Of a DNA stretch of 64,000 nucleotides, positions 1-8,744 are shown piece by piece; positions within the stretch are counted from its first letter, which is position 1; each line of letters starts with the position of its first letter. A program made the translations under genes and the position numbers. Where the stretch lies: positions 4,092,001 to 4,156,000 of the forward strand of contig NZ_CP053344.1 of NCBI RefSeq assembly GCF_013113715.1, in the 5' to 3' direction. Origin of the DNA: Herbiconiux sp. SALV-R1. Its GTDB lineage: Bacteria; Actinomycetota; Actinomycetes; Actinomycetales; Microbacteriaceae. The notes beneath the pieces were generated by a model. That model ran no database searches. It was not told where the DNA came from and worked only from the letters and a program-made list of their open reading frames with translations.

Positions 1-210
1 CACCACGAGCAGCTCACGCCACCCGAGCACCGCCCCGGCCACGAGGGCCGCCACCGTCGCGACGAGCACGCCCCAGCCGAAGCCCGAGACGGTCGTGAGC
101 ACCGGCCCGGCGACACGCCAGACGGGGCGCCAGGCCGTGCCCAGCCACCCCGTCACCGCCGGCCATCCGGTGCCCGTCACCCAGCCGGTCGCTTCGCGGA
201 CCCGTTTCAT
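1..210 (-). CDS. DUF58 family membrane protein (N-terminal fragment)
   Basis: This frame starts at ATG 210 and runs off the window at base 1, giving 70 residues. The start overlaps the MoxR stop codon as ATGA (207-210), so the two are translationally coupled. The fragment begins MKRVREATGWVTGTG and has one hydrophobic segment at about residues 45-65 (GWGVLVATVAALVAGAVLG). MoxR ATPases are commonly followed by DUF58 proteins, which have N-terminal membrane segments and a VWA-like fold. The DUF58 name rests on this gene order and the membrane segment; the diagnostic domain lies outside the window. Confidence 0.6.
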   Translation of the reverse strand, partial: MKRVREATGWVTGTGWPAVTGWLGTAWRPVWRVAGPVLTTVSGFGWGVLVATVAALVAGAVLGWRELLVV

Positions 211-1181
211 GCAGCCGGTTGCCTCGACTGGGGCGCCGCGACGTCGGCGAGCACCCGGGCGAGCACGTCGGCGGCGGTGGCGCCCTGGAACTCGGCCTCG
301 GCGTCGAGCACGAAGCGGTGCGTCCACACCGGCCCGGCGAGCTCCCGGATGTCGTCGGGCAGCACGTAGTGGCGCCCCTGCGTCGCGGCCCACACCTTCG
401 CGGCACGGACGAGCGCCATGGCGCCGCGCACCGAGACCCCGAGCCGCGACTCGGGGGCGAGCCGGGTCTCCTCGGCTAGCTGCGCGGTGTAGCGCAGGAT
501 GGCGGGGTCGACGTGCACCGTGGCGGCGAGATCGGCCATGTCGGCGACGGCCGAGGTGGTGATGACCGGCGACAGCCGGGCGGAGGGGTTGCGGTCGGAG
601 GAGCCGGCGAGGATCTGCTCGGCCGAGGCCAGGTCGGGGTAGCCGATCGAGGTCTTGATGAGGAAGCGGTCGAGCTGCGCCTCGGGCAGGCGGTACGTTC
701 CGGCCTGCTCGATGGGGTTCTGTGTGGCGATCACGAGGAACGGGCGGCCCACCTCGTGGGTCACGCCGTCGACCGACACCCGCGACTCCTCCATCACCTC
801 GAGCAGCGCCGACTGGGTCTTCGGCGAGGCGCGGTTGATCTCGTCGGCGAGCACGATCGACGCGAAGATCGGCCCCTTGTGGAAGTCGAACTTGTGCGTC
901 TCCTGGTCGTAGATGGTGACACCGGTGACGTCGGAGGGCAGCAGGTCGGGTGTGAACTGGATGCGCTGGTGCGACCCCTGCACCGTCGCCGCGATGGCCT
1001 TCGCCAGGCTGGTCTTGCCGGTGCCCGGGGCGTCTTCGAGCAGCACGTGCCCCTCGGTGATCATGGCCATGAGCGTGAGCCGCACCACCTGCTCCTTGCC
1101 GAGCACGGCGATGCCGACGTTCTGCACCAGCTTGTCGAAGGTGCCGGCGAACCAGGTCGCCTGCTCGGGGGTCATCGTCAT
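207..1181 (-). CDS. MoxR-family AAA+ ATPase
   Basis: A 324-residue AAA+ ATPase of the MoxR family, thought to act as a chaperone that inserts cofactors into, or remodels, VWA-domain partners. Walker A is GTGKT at about residues 53-57, Walker B is IVLADE near 110, sensor 1 is ATQNP near 153 and an arginine lies in LDRF near 171. I chose ATG 1181 (MTMTPEQATW); the frame is open further upstream but a ribosome site (AAAGGA) lies just before 1181 and family members begin here. It follows the giant Ig/FN3 protein gene at 50 bases and overlaps the DUF58 gene by 4 bases, so the three probably form an operon. Confidence 0.95.
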   Translation of the reverse strand: MTMTPEQATWFAGTFDKLVQNVGIAVLGKEQVVRLTLMAMITEGHVLLEDAPGTGKTSLAKAIAATVQGSHQRIQFTPDLLPSDVTGVTIYDQETHKFDFHKGPIFASIVLADEINRASPKTQSALLEVMEESRVSVDGVTHEVGRPFLVIATQNPIEQAGTYRLPEAQLDRFLIKTSIGYPDLASAEQILAGSSDRNPSARLSPVITTSAVADMADLAATVHVDPAILRYTAQLAEETRLAPESRLGVSVRGAMALVRAAKVWAATQGRHYVLPDDIRELAGPVWTHRFVLDAEAEFQGATAADVLARVLADVAAPQSRQPAA

Positions 1182-1230
1182 GGGAGGGGAAGTCCTTTCG
1201 GGGTGGAGGAGCTGATCGGAGTCGGGGTGG

Positions 1231-4200
1231 TCATCGCCTGGCCTGCACCTGCACGCCGTCGCATTGCATGCGCGACGCCTGGTTCTCGAGCGAGTAGTTC
1301 CCGGTGTCCTGTGTGTACCACTGGGTCTGGCGCGAACCGTTGCCGTTGCCGTCGACCGTGACCACCGTGGAGCGCACCGGGGTGCCATCCCAGGTGCAGG
1401 TGACGGTGGCCTGGCCGAGGAAGTTCTCGACGCTCAGCTGCATGCGCACGCAGGGCGGGCCGTTCACGAGACCCTCGCCGTCGCACGACTGCCAGGCCGA
1501 GACGTAGGCGCGCTTCGGCGGCGCGTCGCCGCTCTGCGCCGATGCCGAGTTCTCGGAGGTCTGCCCCGCGGCGTCGGTCGCCACGACCCGGATGCTGTGG
1601 GCCTCGCTGTAGGCGTCACCCACGGTCGCCGATCCGCTGCCGTCGCGGGAGTACAGGTTGCCGTCGATGTAGACCTCGACGCCCGTGACCGCGCGACCGT
1701 TGCCGGGAGGGGCGCTCCACGAGAGCGTCACCGACTTGGCGTTCCCCGTCGCTGAGACGCCCGGCGCCTGCAGCGGCCCGAAGGGCACACCGGCGTTGGA
1801 GGATGCGCTCGGCTGGCCCTCGTAGTTCTGGCCGTCGAGCGGCGTGACCGCCCGCACCTGCACGGTGTACGAGGTGCCGTTCGAGAGTCCGCCGACGGTG
1901 TAGCTCGAGGCGTTGCCCGGGATGTTCGTCCAGCCGCCGCCGTTCAGGCTGTACTGGTACACCAGCTCGCCCGGCGAGGCGCCGTTGCCGGCCGCATCGC
2001 CCGGCTGGCTGAAGGTGACGCTGCCGTCGCCCTCCGCCGTGATGGTGGGCTGGCCCACCTGGCCGGGAGCCGTGAAGGCGCGACGCGGGGCCGACTGCGC
2101 CGAAGGGTCGCTCTCGCCCGCCTTGTTCGTCGCGGTCACCTGGAAGGTGTAGTCGGTGGTCGACACGTCGAGCGGCACGGTCTGCTGCGTCGAGGTGCCG
2201 GACGGGATGGTCTGCACGACGCTGCCGCCGCGCAGAACGCTCAGCGTGTACGACTTGATCGCGTCGCCGTTGGCCTTCGGCGGCTCCCAGCTCACCTGCA
2301 TCTGGGCCCGGCTGCCGACGGGGTCGAGGCGGGTGGTCGAGGGTGCGGCAGGAGCATCCGGAGCCCGTGCCGGGATCTCCTCGGCCGAGAACGAGCTGAA
2401 CTCGCTCGGCTCGGGCGCCCGGTTCACGGCCTGCACCCGCACCTGGTAGGCGGTGCCGTTCTCGAGGCCCTCCCAGGTGAGCGTGTTGCCGGTGACGCCG
2501 TAGCGGGTCGCCGCACCACGCGCCGGAGCGGGCGAGATCTCGAGGTTGAACGACTGCACCGCCGAGCCCGGGGTGGGCGGGGTGACCCAGCTCACCTGGA
2601 GGCTCTCGTCGCCGAAGACGAGCGTGGGGGCCTGCGGCTGATCGGGGCGGGCGTCGGGCCGGGCCACCGCCGACTGCGGCGACGGGTCGGAGGTGCCGAC
2701 CGAGTTCGTCGCGGTGACGGTGAAGGTGTATTCGACGTCGTTGGTCAGCCCGTCGAGCGTGCAGGTCGTCGACGCGCAGGCCTTCGTGTACCCCTGCGGG
2801 CTCGTCACCGTGTACCCGGTGATCTCGGCGCCGTTGTTGATGGGCGGGTTCCACGACAGCACCACGGTGCGGTCCTGGATGCTCGTCACCGTCGGCGTGG
2901 CCGGCGCGTCGGGCCGGCCCTGCACGGTGATGCGGATGCGCCCGTCGGCCTGCCGCTCCGGGTCGCCGGTGGCGTCGGCGATGCGGTAGCGCACCACCAT
3001 CGTTCCCACGAAGTCGGCGGCGGGGGTGACGTCGACCGAGGAGCCCGCGGCGGCGGCGTTGCCCGAACCGGTCTCCACCGCGACCTGCACGATCTCGAGC
3101 GGGGTCTCGGGGAAGGGGTTGAAGTCGTTCGCCAGCACCGGCACCGAGACGGTCTGACCCTGGTTGGCCTGCGGCACCACGTCGTCGGTCGCCGAGGGCG
3201 GCGCCTTCGTGGTCGACAGCACGTTCACCGTCATCGAGCCGGTCACCGTGTTCTCGCCGTCGGAGACCTCGACCGTGAGAGGGGAAGAGGCACGCGGGGC
3301 GTCGACCGCGGCGGTCACCCGCAGCACCGAGCCGTCGAGCGAGGCGTTCACGCCCTGGCCGGCGTCGCCCGAGAGGGCGAAGGTGAGCTTCTCCAGGTCG
3401 CCCTCGTCGGGGTCTTGCGCGAGCGTGCGCAGGTCGAGGGTCGCCTCACCGTCTCCGGCCGCCACGTCGATCGACGAGTTGGTGAAGCTCGGCGGGGTGT
3501 TGATGTCGGAGATGACCTGCAGCGGGATGACGAGGGTCGCCTTCTTGCCCGCCGGGTCGTCGGGGCCGGTGCCGTCGGTGACCTCGAAGCTGATCGCATC
3601 CGGGCCGTCGTAGCGCGGGCGCGGCGTGTAGCGCAGCGTGTCCTCGTCGGCGACGAGGCTGTCGCCGTTCGAGTTCGCGGCGCGCACCTTCTCGGCCTCG
3701 GTGATGCGCACGCTCTTGCCCTCTGCCACCAGCACGTAGTCGGCGAGGTCGATGTCGACGGTCTCGCCGTCGTTCACGACGATCGGCTCGATGCCGGGGC
3801 GCAGCACCGGGGGCAGGGTGTCGAGGCCGGGCACGTTCACGAAGGCCGAGGCCTGCAGGCCGTCCTGGTCGGTGATCGTGTACCGCACGATCTGACTCGT
3901 CGGCAGCAGCTCGATGCGCAGGTTCTGGTTCGCCAGCACGGATGCGGTGGGGTCGTCGGTCGACACCGCGAGCTCGTCGATGGTGCCGTCGGGGTCGTCG
4001 TCGTTCTCGCGCACGTCGATGTCGACGTAGGGGCGGTCGAGCACATCGGAGACGGGTACCGTGTCGTCACGGGCGATCGGCGCCTGCAGCGGCGCGTCGT
4101 CGCTCACGGAGAGCAGCAGGGTGCCGATCGCCGGGGCGCCCCAGCGGTCGACGATGGTGTACTGCAGCGTGTAGTCGCCCGGCTCCTGCGGTGCCGTGAC

Positions 4201-7200
4201 CATCACGCGGCCGCCCTCGATCGAGGCGGTGACGCCGTCGGGAACCTCGAGGCCGTTCTCGCGGATGGCGATCGGGTCGCCGTCGGGGTCGGAGTCGTTC
4301 GCCATCACGTCGACGGCGAGGGTGCGGCCGGGCCGCGCCTGCACCGTGTCCTTCAGGGCGTACGGCGGCTGGTTCGAGTCGCTCGCCGGGATGATGCCGA
4401 CCTGGATGGTCGCGGTCGCCAGCCCGCCCAGCCGGTCTTGCACGGCGTAGGTGAAGGTGTCGGTGCCGACCGAGCTCGGGTAGGCCTCGTACACCAGCCA
4501 GCTCTCGCCGACCTCGGTGATGCGGCCCTTCGCGGGCGCCGAGCTCTGCCCGATCAGCTCGACCGAGTCGCCGTCGGGGTCGATGCCGTTCAGCGGGATC
4601 GGGATGCGCACGCTGGTGCCCTGGAGGGCGCGCACGGTGACGTCTTGCGGGCGGGGCGGCGAGTTGGTCTCGTTGTCGCCGACGATGCGGATGGTGATGT
4701 AGCCCGCATCCTTCTGGCCCTGCGAGTCGACGACCTCGTAGGTGGCGTAGACGGTCTTCGGCTCGGGGCCGGCGCGGAAGCGCACCACGTCTTCGGAGAC
4801 GAAGATCTGCCCGTCGGCCGGGGCGACCAGCGGCTCGATGAGCGTCTCGGAGAGGTGGATGGTGTCGCCGTCGGGGTGGTAGTCGTTGGCGAGCACCGGG
4901 ATGGTGGCGACGTCGTTCACCCGCACGGTGACCGTGTCGTCGGTGGCCACGGGGGGCTGCAGCCGTTCGGGAGCGGCGATGGGGGCGATGAACACCTGTC
5001 CCTGCGCCGTGGCCACGCCGTTCGACACCGTGTACGTGATGGTGATGGGGGTGACGAGCCCGCGGTCGGTGACGCGGAGGATCTGGTGCTCGAGCACCTC
5101 CACCGAGATGGGCGCGTCGGCCGGCACCTGCACCGACTGCACGGCGAGGATGCCGCCGTTCGGGTCGGAGTCGTTCGCCAGCACGTTCACCAGGGTGTTG
5201 CGGCCGGTGGGCAGCATCGCGATGTCGCGCACCGCGGTCGGCGGCGCCTCGGAGTCGCTCGGCGGAACGACCGTCACGCGCACGAGACCCTCCGCCGTCT
5301 TCGGGCCGTCGGCCACGAGGTACTGCACGTAGAAGGTGCCCTGAGCGGCACCCACCACGTCGAAGGTGCCCGTGGTGTAGTCGGGGGTGATGGTGAGGCC
5401 CGCGGTCTCGTTCACCTTCGCCAGGCGCAGCGGAGCGCCCGAGGGGCTGAGGTCGTTGTCGAGCGGGGCGACGGTGATGCGCTCGTTCTCGGTGGCGACG
5501 ACGTAGTCGGGGGTGGTGACGGGGGCGAGCGTGCCGGTGTCGCGCACGATGAAGCGGATGGTGCCCTCGGTCACGCTGCGGCCGTCGGAGACCACGACGG
5601 TCACGTCTTTCGGCCCGGTGTTCGGGTCGATGCTGGTGAAGGTGACCTCGCCGTCGGGGCGGAACTGCACCTGGTCGCTGGTGCCCGACGACGCGCTCAC
5701 GACATAGAGGTCGTCGCCGTCGGGGTCGATGAAGTCGGGGAGGATGTTGTGCTTCGTCGTCGCGCCGAGCTCGGTGAGCACGTCGGAGACGCGGTTCTGC
5801 TTCGGCGGGGTGTTCTGCCCCTCGGGTCGCACGGTGAGCGAGACGGTGGCGGTGTCGGTGCCGCCCCGGCCGTCTTCGACCTGGTAGGTGAAGCGGGAGC
5901 TGCCCTCCGCATCCGGAGCGACGACGACCTGCAGCGCGGCGCCGTTCAAGATCTGCTGCACCTCGCCGATCGAGGGCTGCGAGCCCTGGAGCGACGCGGT
6001 GAGCACGTCGCCGTCGGGGTCGGTGTCGTTGTCGAGCACGGGGAGGATGACGGTGCGGCCGGCGCGCACACCGAAGTCGTCGTCGACGGCGGTGGGCGGC
6101 GTGTTCTCCTCAGAGCGGTCGGGGAGGAGCACCTGGAGCTCCTCCTCGGTGCTGTCCTCCTCCTCGTCGGAGTCGCTCTCCTCGGGGGGCGGGGCGATGT
6201 CGTCCCAGTTGTCGACCTTCTTCATGTCCTGGTTCACCAGGTACACGACGCCGGTGGAGACGTCGTTCAGTACGACGACGTCGCGGTTCACGCGGAACCG
6301 CAGCTCGGCGTTCGCGGCGAGGCCGTCGATCTCCTGCTGCTTGTCGTCGGCGTCGCCGGCGCAGTCGCGCAGGTAGTTGCCCGACCCCGCCCAGGCCGCG
6401 TAGGCGCATCCGTTGAGGAAGACCGGGGCCGCGGGCTCGCCCGGCTTGTTGTTGGCGACGGGCACGACGGTCGCCTCGCCGCCCGAGAGCGGCTGGCGGA
6501 TGAGGGAGGTCTCGGTCGAGATGAGCAGGTCGTCGGAGGCGGGGCCGGAGCTCTGCACGACGCCGCCCGCGGCATCGGGAACCTCGACCTGACCGCCGCC
6601 CGGGAGGTAGACGGTGCCGCTCGCGGCGTCGAAGACGGCCGCCCGGTCGCCCACGGTGGTGAGGGTGAGCTGGGCGCCCTGGTCGACGTCGGGGAAGTCG
6701 GCCGAGGCGGTGGGCTCCTCGGGGAAGACGCCCTGGTCGGTGCGCTCGATCGTGTACAGCTTGTTCTGGCCGGTGGAGAGGGCGTGGATGGTGCCGGCGC
6801 TGTCGGCGACGGCGGCGGAGCCCGAGCCGAGCTCGTACATCGGCTTCTCGGGATCGGGGGTGAAGGAGCCGGCCTGGCTCGAGTCGACGCCCCAGAGGGC
6901 ACCGGTCTCGCGGTCGAGCAGGGTGACGGTGTCGCCGCCCAGGGTGATGGAGGCCTCGGGGGGAAGGTTCACGGGCGACTCGAGCGCCACGGTCATCGGG
7001 TTCACGGGGGTGAGGGTGGCGCCGGCGGAGTCGAGCAGGAAGACGGTGTCGCCGTTCTGCAGCACGTCGAAGTCGGTGGACGAGGTGCGGAGGCCGCCGT
7101 CGATGACCTGGGCGGGGTGGTTGAGGTGTCCGAGCAGGAGGCCGGTGGGCTTCGTCACCCACACGCCGCCGTCGTTGAGGTCGACGTCGGCGGTCTCCAC

Positions 7201-7308
7201 GCCTTCGTACATGAACGCCATGGTCGTGATGGCGATCGAGAGCGCGGCGACGGTCGCGACGGAGGCACTCGTTGCCTTGTGTCGTCGGATGGCGTCGAAC
7301 AGCCTCAC
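1231..7308 (-). CDS. Giant membrane-anchored Ig-like/fibronectin type III repeat protein
   Basis: A 2025-residue surface protein. A GTG start at 7308 has GGAG seven bases upstream. Residues 15-33 form a membrane anchor or uncleaved signal (SASVATVAALSIAITTMAF). Residues 60-370 look like a beta-propeller, followed by an acidic linker (EESDSDEEEDSTEEE). About ten cadherin/Big-like repeats follow, each with a calcium-type loop such as DNDTDPDGD, ANDSDPDGD or ENDDDPDGT. Five fibronectin type III modules then run to the C terminus (e.g. TVVLSWNPPINNG, SVTLSWSAPPGNG). Proteins of this layout sit next to MoxR-DUF58 modules in other actinobacteria; the role is unknown but adhesion or envelope organisation is plausible. 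No sortase signal is present. Confidence 0.9.
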   Translation of the reverse strand: MRLFDAIRRHKATSASVATVAALSIAITTMAFMYEGVETADVDLNDGGVWVTKPTGLLLGHLNHPAQVIDGGLRTSSTDFDVLQNGDTVFLLDSAGATLTPVNPMTVALESPVNLPPEASITLGGDTVTLLDRETGALWGVDSSQAGSFTPDPEKPMYELGSGSAAVADSAGTIHALSTGQNKLYTIERTDQGVFPEEPTASADFPDVDQGAQLTLTTVGDRAAVFDAASGTVYLPGGGQVEVPDAAGGVVQSSGPASDDLLISTETSLIRQPLSGGEATVVPVANNKPGEPAAPVFLNGCAYAAWAGSGNYLRDCAGDADDKQQEIDGLAANAELRFRVNRDVVVLNDVSTGVVYLVNQDMKKVDNWDDIAPPPEESDSDEEEDSTEEELQVLLPDRSEENTPPTAVDDDFGVRAGRTVILPVLDNDTDPDGDVLTASLQGSQPSIGEVQQILNGAALQVVVAPDAEGSSRFTYQVEDGRGGTDTATVSLTVRPEGQNTPPKQNRVSDVLTELGATTKHNILPDFIDPDGDDLYVVSASSGTSDQVQFRPDGEVTFTSIDPNTGPKDVTVVVSDGRSVTEGTIRFIVRDTGTLAPVTTPDYVVATENERITVAPLDNDLSPSGAPLRLAKVNETAGLTITPDYTTGTFDVVGAAQGTFYVQYLVADGPKTAEGLVRVTVVPPSDSEAPPTAVRDIAMLPTGRNTLVNVLANDSDPNGGILAVQSVQVPADAPISVEVLEHQILRVTDRGLVTPITITYTVSNGVATAQGQVFIAPIAAPERLQPPVATDDTVTVRVNDVATIPVLANDYHPDGDTIHLSETLIEPLVAPADGQIFVSEDVVRFRAGPEPKTVYATYEVVDSQGQKDAGYITIRIVGDNETNSPPRPQDVTVRALQGTSVRIPIPLNGIDPDGDSVELIGQSSAPAKGRITEVGESWLVYEAYPSSVGTDTFTYAVQDRLGGLATATIQVGIIPASDSNQPPYALKDTVQARPGRTLAVDVMANDSDPDGDPIAIRENGLEVPDGVTASIEGGRVMVTAPQEPGDYTLQYTIVDRWGAPAIGTLLLSVSDDAPLQAPIARDDTVPVSDVLDRPYVDIDVRENDDDPDGTIDELAVSTDDPTASVLANQNLRIELLPTSQIVRYTITDQDGLQASAFVNVPGLDTLPPVLRPGIEPIVVNDGETVDIDLADYVLVAEGKSVRITEAEKVRAANSNGDSLVADEDTLRYTPRPRYDGPDAISFEVTDGTGPDDPAGKKATLVIPLQVISDINTPPSFTNSSIDVAAGDGEATLDLRTLAQDPDEGDLEKLTFALSGDAGQGVNASLDGSVLRVTAAVDAPRASSPLTVEVSDGENTVTGSMTVNVLSTTKAPPSATDDVVPQANQGQTVSVPVLANDFNPFPETPLEIVQVAVETGSGNAAAAGSSVDVTPAADFVGTMVVRYRIADATGDPERQADGRIRITVQGRPDAPATPTVTSIQDRTVVLSWNPPINNGAEITGYTVTSPQGYTKACASTTCTLDGLTNDVEYTFTVTATNSVGTSDPSPQSAVARPDARPDQPQAPTLVFGDESLQVSWVTPPTPGSAVQSFNLEISPAPARGAATRYGVTGNTLTWEGLENGTAYQVRVQAVNRAPEPSEFSSFSAEEIPARAPDAPAAPSTTRLDPVGSRAQMQVSWEPPKANGDAIKSYTLSVLRGGSVVQTIPSGTSTQQTVPLDVSTTDYTFQVTATNKAGESDPSAQSAPRRAFTAPGQVGQPTITAEGDGSVTFSQPGDAAGNGASPGELVYQYSLNGGGWTNIPGNASSYTVGGLSNGTSYTVQVRAVTPLDGQNYEGQPSASSNAGVPFGPLQAPGVSATGNAKSVTLSWSAPPGNGRAVTGVEVYIDGNLYSRDGSGSATVGDAYSEAHSIRVVATDAAGQTSENSASAQSGDAPPKRAYVSAWQSCDGEGLVNGPPCVRMQLSVENFLGQATVTCTWDGTPVRSTVVTVDGNGNGSRQTQWYTQDTGNYSLENQASRMQCDGVQVQARR

Positions 7309-7396
7309 ACAGGTCTCCGATTCGTCGTCGGGGTGGTCACATCGGCGAGGTAAGACTGTGCGGGGTCGGCGGAACCTGCGGGTTTCTTCGACCTAC

Positions 7397-7423
7397 GGCA
7401 CGTCCTTTCGGGTCAGACGTGCC
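7397..7423. repeat. Inverted repeat in the leader of the giant surface-protein gene
   Basis: GGCACGTC (7397-7404) is repeated in inverse at 7416-7423 with an 11-base spacer. It lies 89 bases before the GTG at 7308, in a 417-base intergenic stretch (7309-7725) that otherwise holds the 65-bp palindrome and the promoter of the next gene. It could be an operator or an RNA hairpin; the sequence does not decide between these. Confidence 0.4.
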
Positions 7424-7595
7424 CCGTACTGGGGTAATTCAAGCATGGTTGCCGAAACGTCGCCAAAACGAGCGGATGGGGAGAAGTCCCCATCTCATCG
7501 GGTGTTCGTCGGGGGCTCACCGGGCGTTCCGACGGGCGCTCGCCGGCTGCTCGCCGGGCGCTCCGAGGGAGTGTCGAGGCGGCGCTCAGGGGTGC

Positions 7596-7660
7596 GAACG
7601 GTATGAGGATCGGCGCTCCGAGCCTGGGTGCGGCTCGGCGGCGTGATTCTCATACCGTTC
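7596..7660. repeat. 65-bp palindromic repeat, family A, copy 1
   Basis: The ends GAACGGTATGAGGATC and GATTCTCATACCGTTC are inverted copies with one mismatch. The same element, with the same 65-base length and nearly identical arms, recurs at 21676-21740. The centres differ but both are GC-rich and self-complementary (CTCGGCG-type arms). It resembles bacterial REP elements; no transposase is nearby. Confidence 0.85.
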
Positions 7661-7713
7661 GGGCGCCGTTCCGCCGAACTTCGGCGCCTGCGGGGCCGCC
7701 GGGGCGCGGCAGC

Positions 7714-7719
7714 TAGGCT
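7714..7719 (+). promoter_or_regulatory. -10 box TAGGCT of a leaderless promoter
   Basis: TAGGCT lies six bases before the GTG at 7726, with no ribosome site between them. This spacing places the transcript start at or next to the start codon, so the mRNA is probably leaderless. The same box and spacing precede the gene at 50532. Confidence 0.6.
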
Positions 7720-7725
7720 GGGGCG

Positions 7726-8685
7726 GTGTCGACGGGGAGAGCGCAGGAGTCCGTGCCGGGCGGTGGGCGCCGCGGGTCGCGGGAGCAGCAGCGCGCCGCG
7801 AGGCGCAAGCGCAGCACGCGGCAGGCACTGCTGGCCGGCGGGGCCACGCTGCTCGTGGGGGCCATCGTCACCGTGAGCGCGCTCGTGGCCGGGGGAGTCA
7901 TCCGGTTCGGTGCTTCCGCGGCGACTCCCGATGCCGGGCCCACCACCGCCATCCCCGCGCCCACGTTCAGTGAGGCGCCCACGCCCTCCTCTTCTGAGAC
8001 GGCTGCTGCCACGCCCGAGCCGGCCCCCGCATCCGCGTCGCCCGCCCCGGCAGCCCCGCCCGCTTTCGACCGCTCGGCCAACTCGCTCGACGATCCGCTG
8101 AGCCCCTGGGTCGTGGTCAACAAGCAGCGGCCGCTCGCTGACGGTGCGGGCTACGTGCCGCCCGACCTGGTGCAGCTGGCGCCCGACATCCCGAACCCCA
8201 ACGGGCACCTGCTGCGGGCCGACGCCGCGGCGGCGCTCGAGCAGATGTTCGCCGCGGCGCAGGCCGAGATCGGGGTGCAGCTGGTGGCGCAGAGCGGGTA
8301 CCGCTCCTACGACTCGCAGGTCGCGGCCTACGACTACTACGTGAACCAGCTCGGCACGGAGGGTGCCGACCTCACCAGTGCGCGCCCGGGGTACAGCGAG
8401 CACCAGACCGGGATGGCCATGGACATCCTCGGCCGCGACTCGGGCTGCACCCTCGACGACGGGCCCTGCTTCGCGAGCGCCGGCTCGGGCCAGTGGCTCG
8501 CAGCCAACGCCTACCGTTTCGGCTGGATCCTCCGCTACCCCGACGGCGGAACTCCCATCACCGGCTACGAGTTCGAGCCCTGGCACTACCGCTGGGTCGG
8601 CGTCCCCCTCGCCACCGAGATGCACACTACCGGCATCACCACCCTCGAAGAGTTCTTCGGCCTGCCTCCGGCCCCGGGCTACTGA
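7726..8685 (+). CDS. VanY-like D-alanyl-D-alanine carboxypeptidase (M15B)
   Basis: A 319-residue zinc peptidase expected to trim the terminal D-Ala of peptidoglycan stem peptides outside the membrane. A basic N terminus is followed by a membrane segment at about residues 34-57 and a long Pro/Ala/Ser linker (65-112), so it is a tethered extracytoplasmic enzyme. The M15 signature is complete: SGYRSYDSQ (190-198), SEHQTGMAMD (224-233; zinc ligands His226 and Asp233) and EPWHYR (284-289; catalytic Glu and third ligand His287). The GTG start fits a leaderless promoter. It stands alone between the palindrome region and the Fic gene. Confidence 0.93.
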   Translation: MSTGRAQESVPGGGRRGSREQQRAARRKRSTRQALLAGGATLLVGAIVTVSALVAGGVIRFGASAATPDAGPTTAIPAPTFSEAPTPSSSETAAATPEPAPASASPAPAAPPAFDRSANSLDDPLSPWVVVNKQRPLADGAGYVPPDLVQLAPDIPNPNGHLLRADAAAALEQMFAAAQAEIGVQLVAQSGYRSYDSQVAAYDYYVNQLGTEGADLTSARPGYSEHQTGMAMDILGRDSGCTLDDGPCFASAGSGQWLAANAYRFGWILRYPDGGTPITGYEFEPWHYRWVGVPLATEMHTTGITTLEEFFGLPPAPGY

Positions 8686-8730
8686 CGCACCGGCTGCGCT
8701 CTAACTAAAGCTTATCCGGTTATCCTTTAG

Positions 8731-8736
8731 TAAGAT
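8731..8736 (+). promoter_or_regulatory. -10 box TAAGAT before the Fic gene
   Basis: TAAGAT lies eight bases before ATG 8745, and no ribosome site is visible, so a leaderless transcript is likely. It overlaps AAGATC-A-GATCTT, and CTAAAG (8705-8710) pairs with CTTTAG (8725-8730) just upstream. These AT-rich inverted repeats are unusual here and could be an operator. Confidence 0.5.
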
Positions 8737-8744
8737 CAGATCTT

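Noticed and set aside
3415-7353. A 1312-codon open frame on the plus strand opposite the giant Ig/FN3 gene
   Set aside because: It is the antisense shadow of a gene with strong domain evidence. The product is a Val/Gly/Arg/His-rich sequence without domains, as expected from GC-rich antisense.
7596-7660. Insertion sequence or MITE with target duplication
   Set aside because: I see no flanking direct repeats and no transposase; a REP-like element explains it better.
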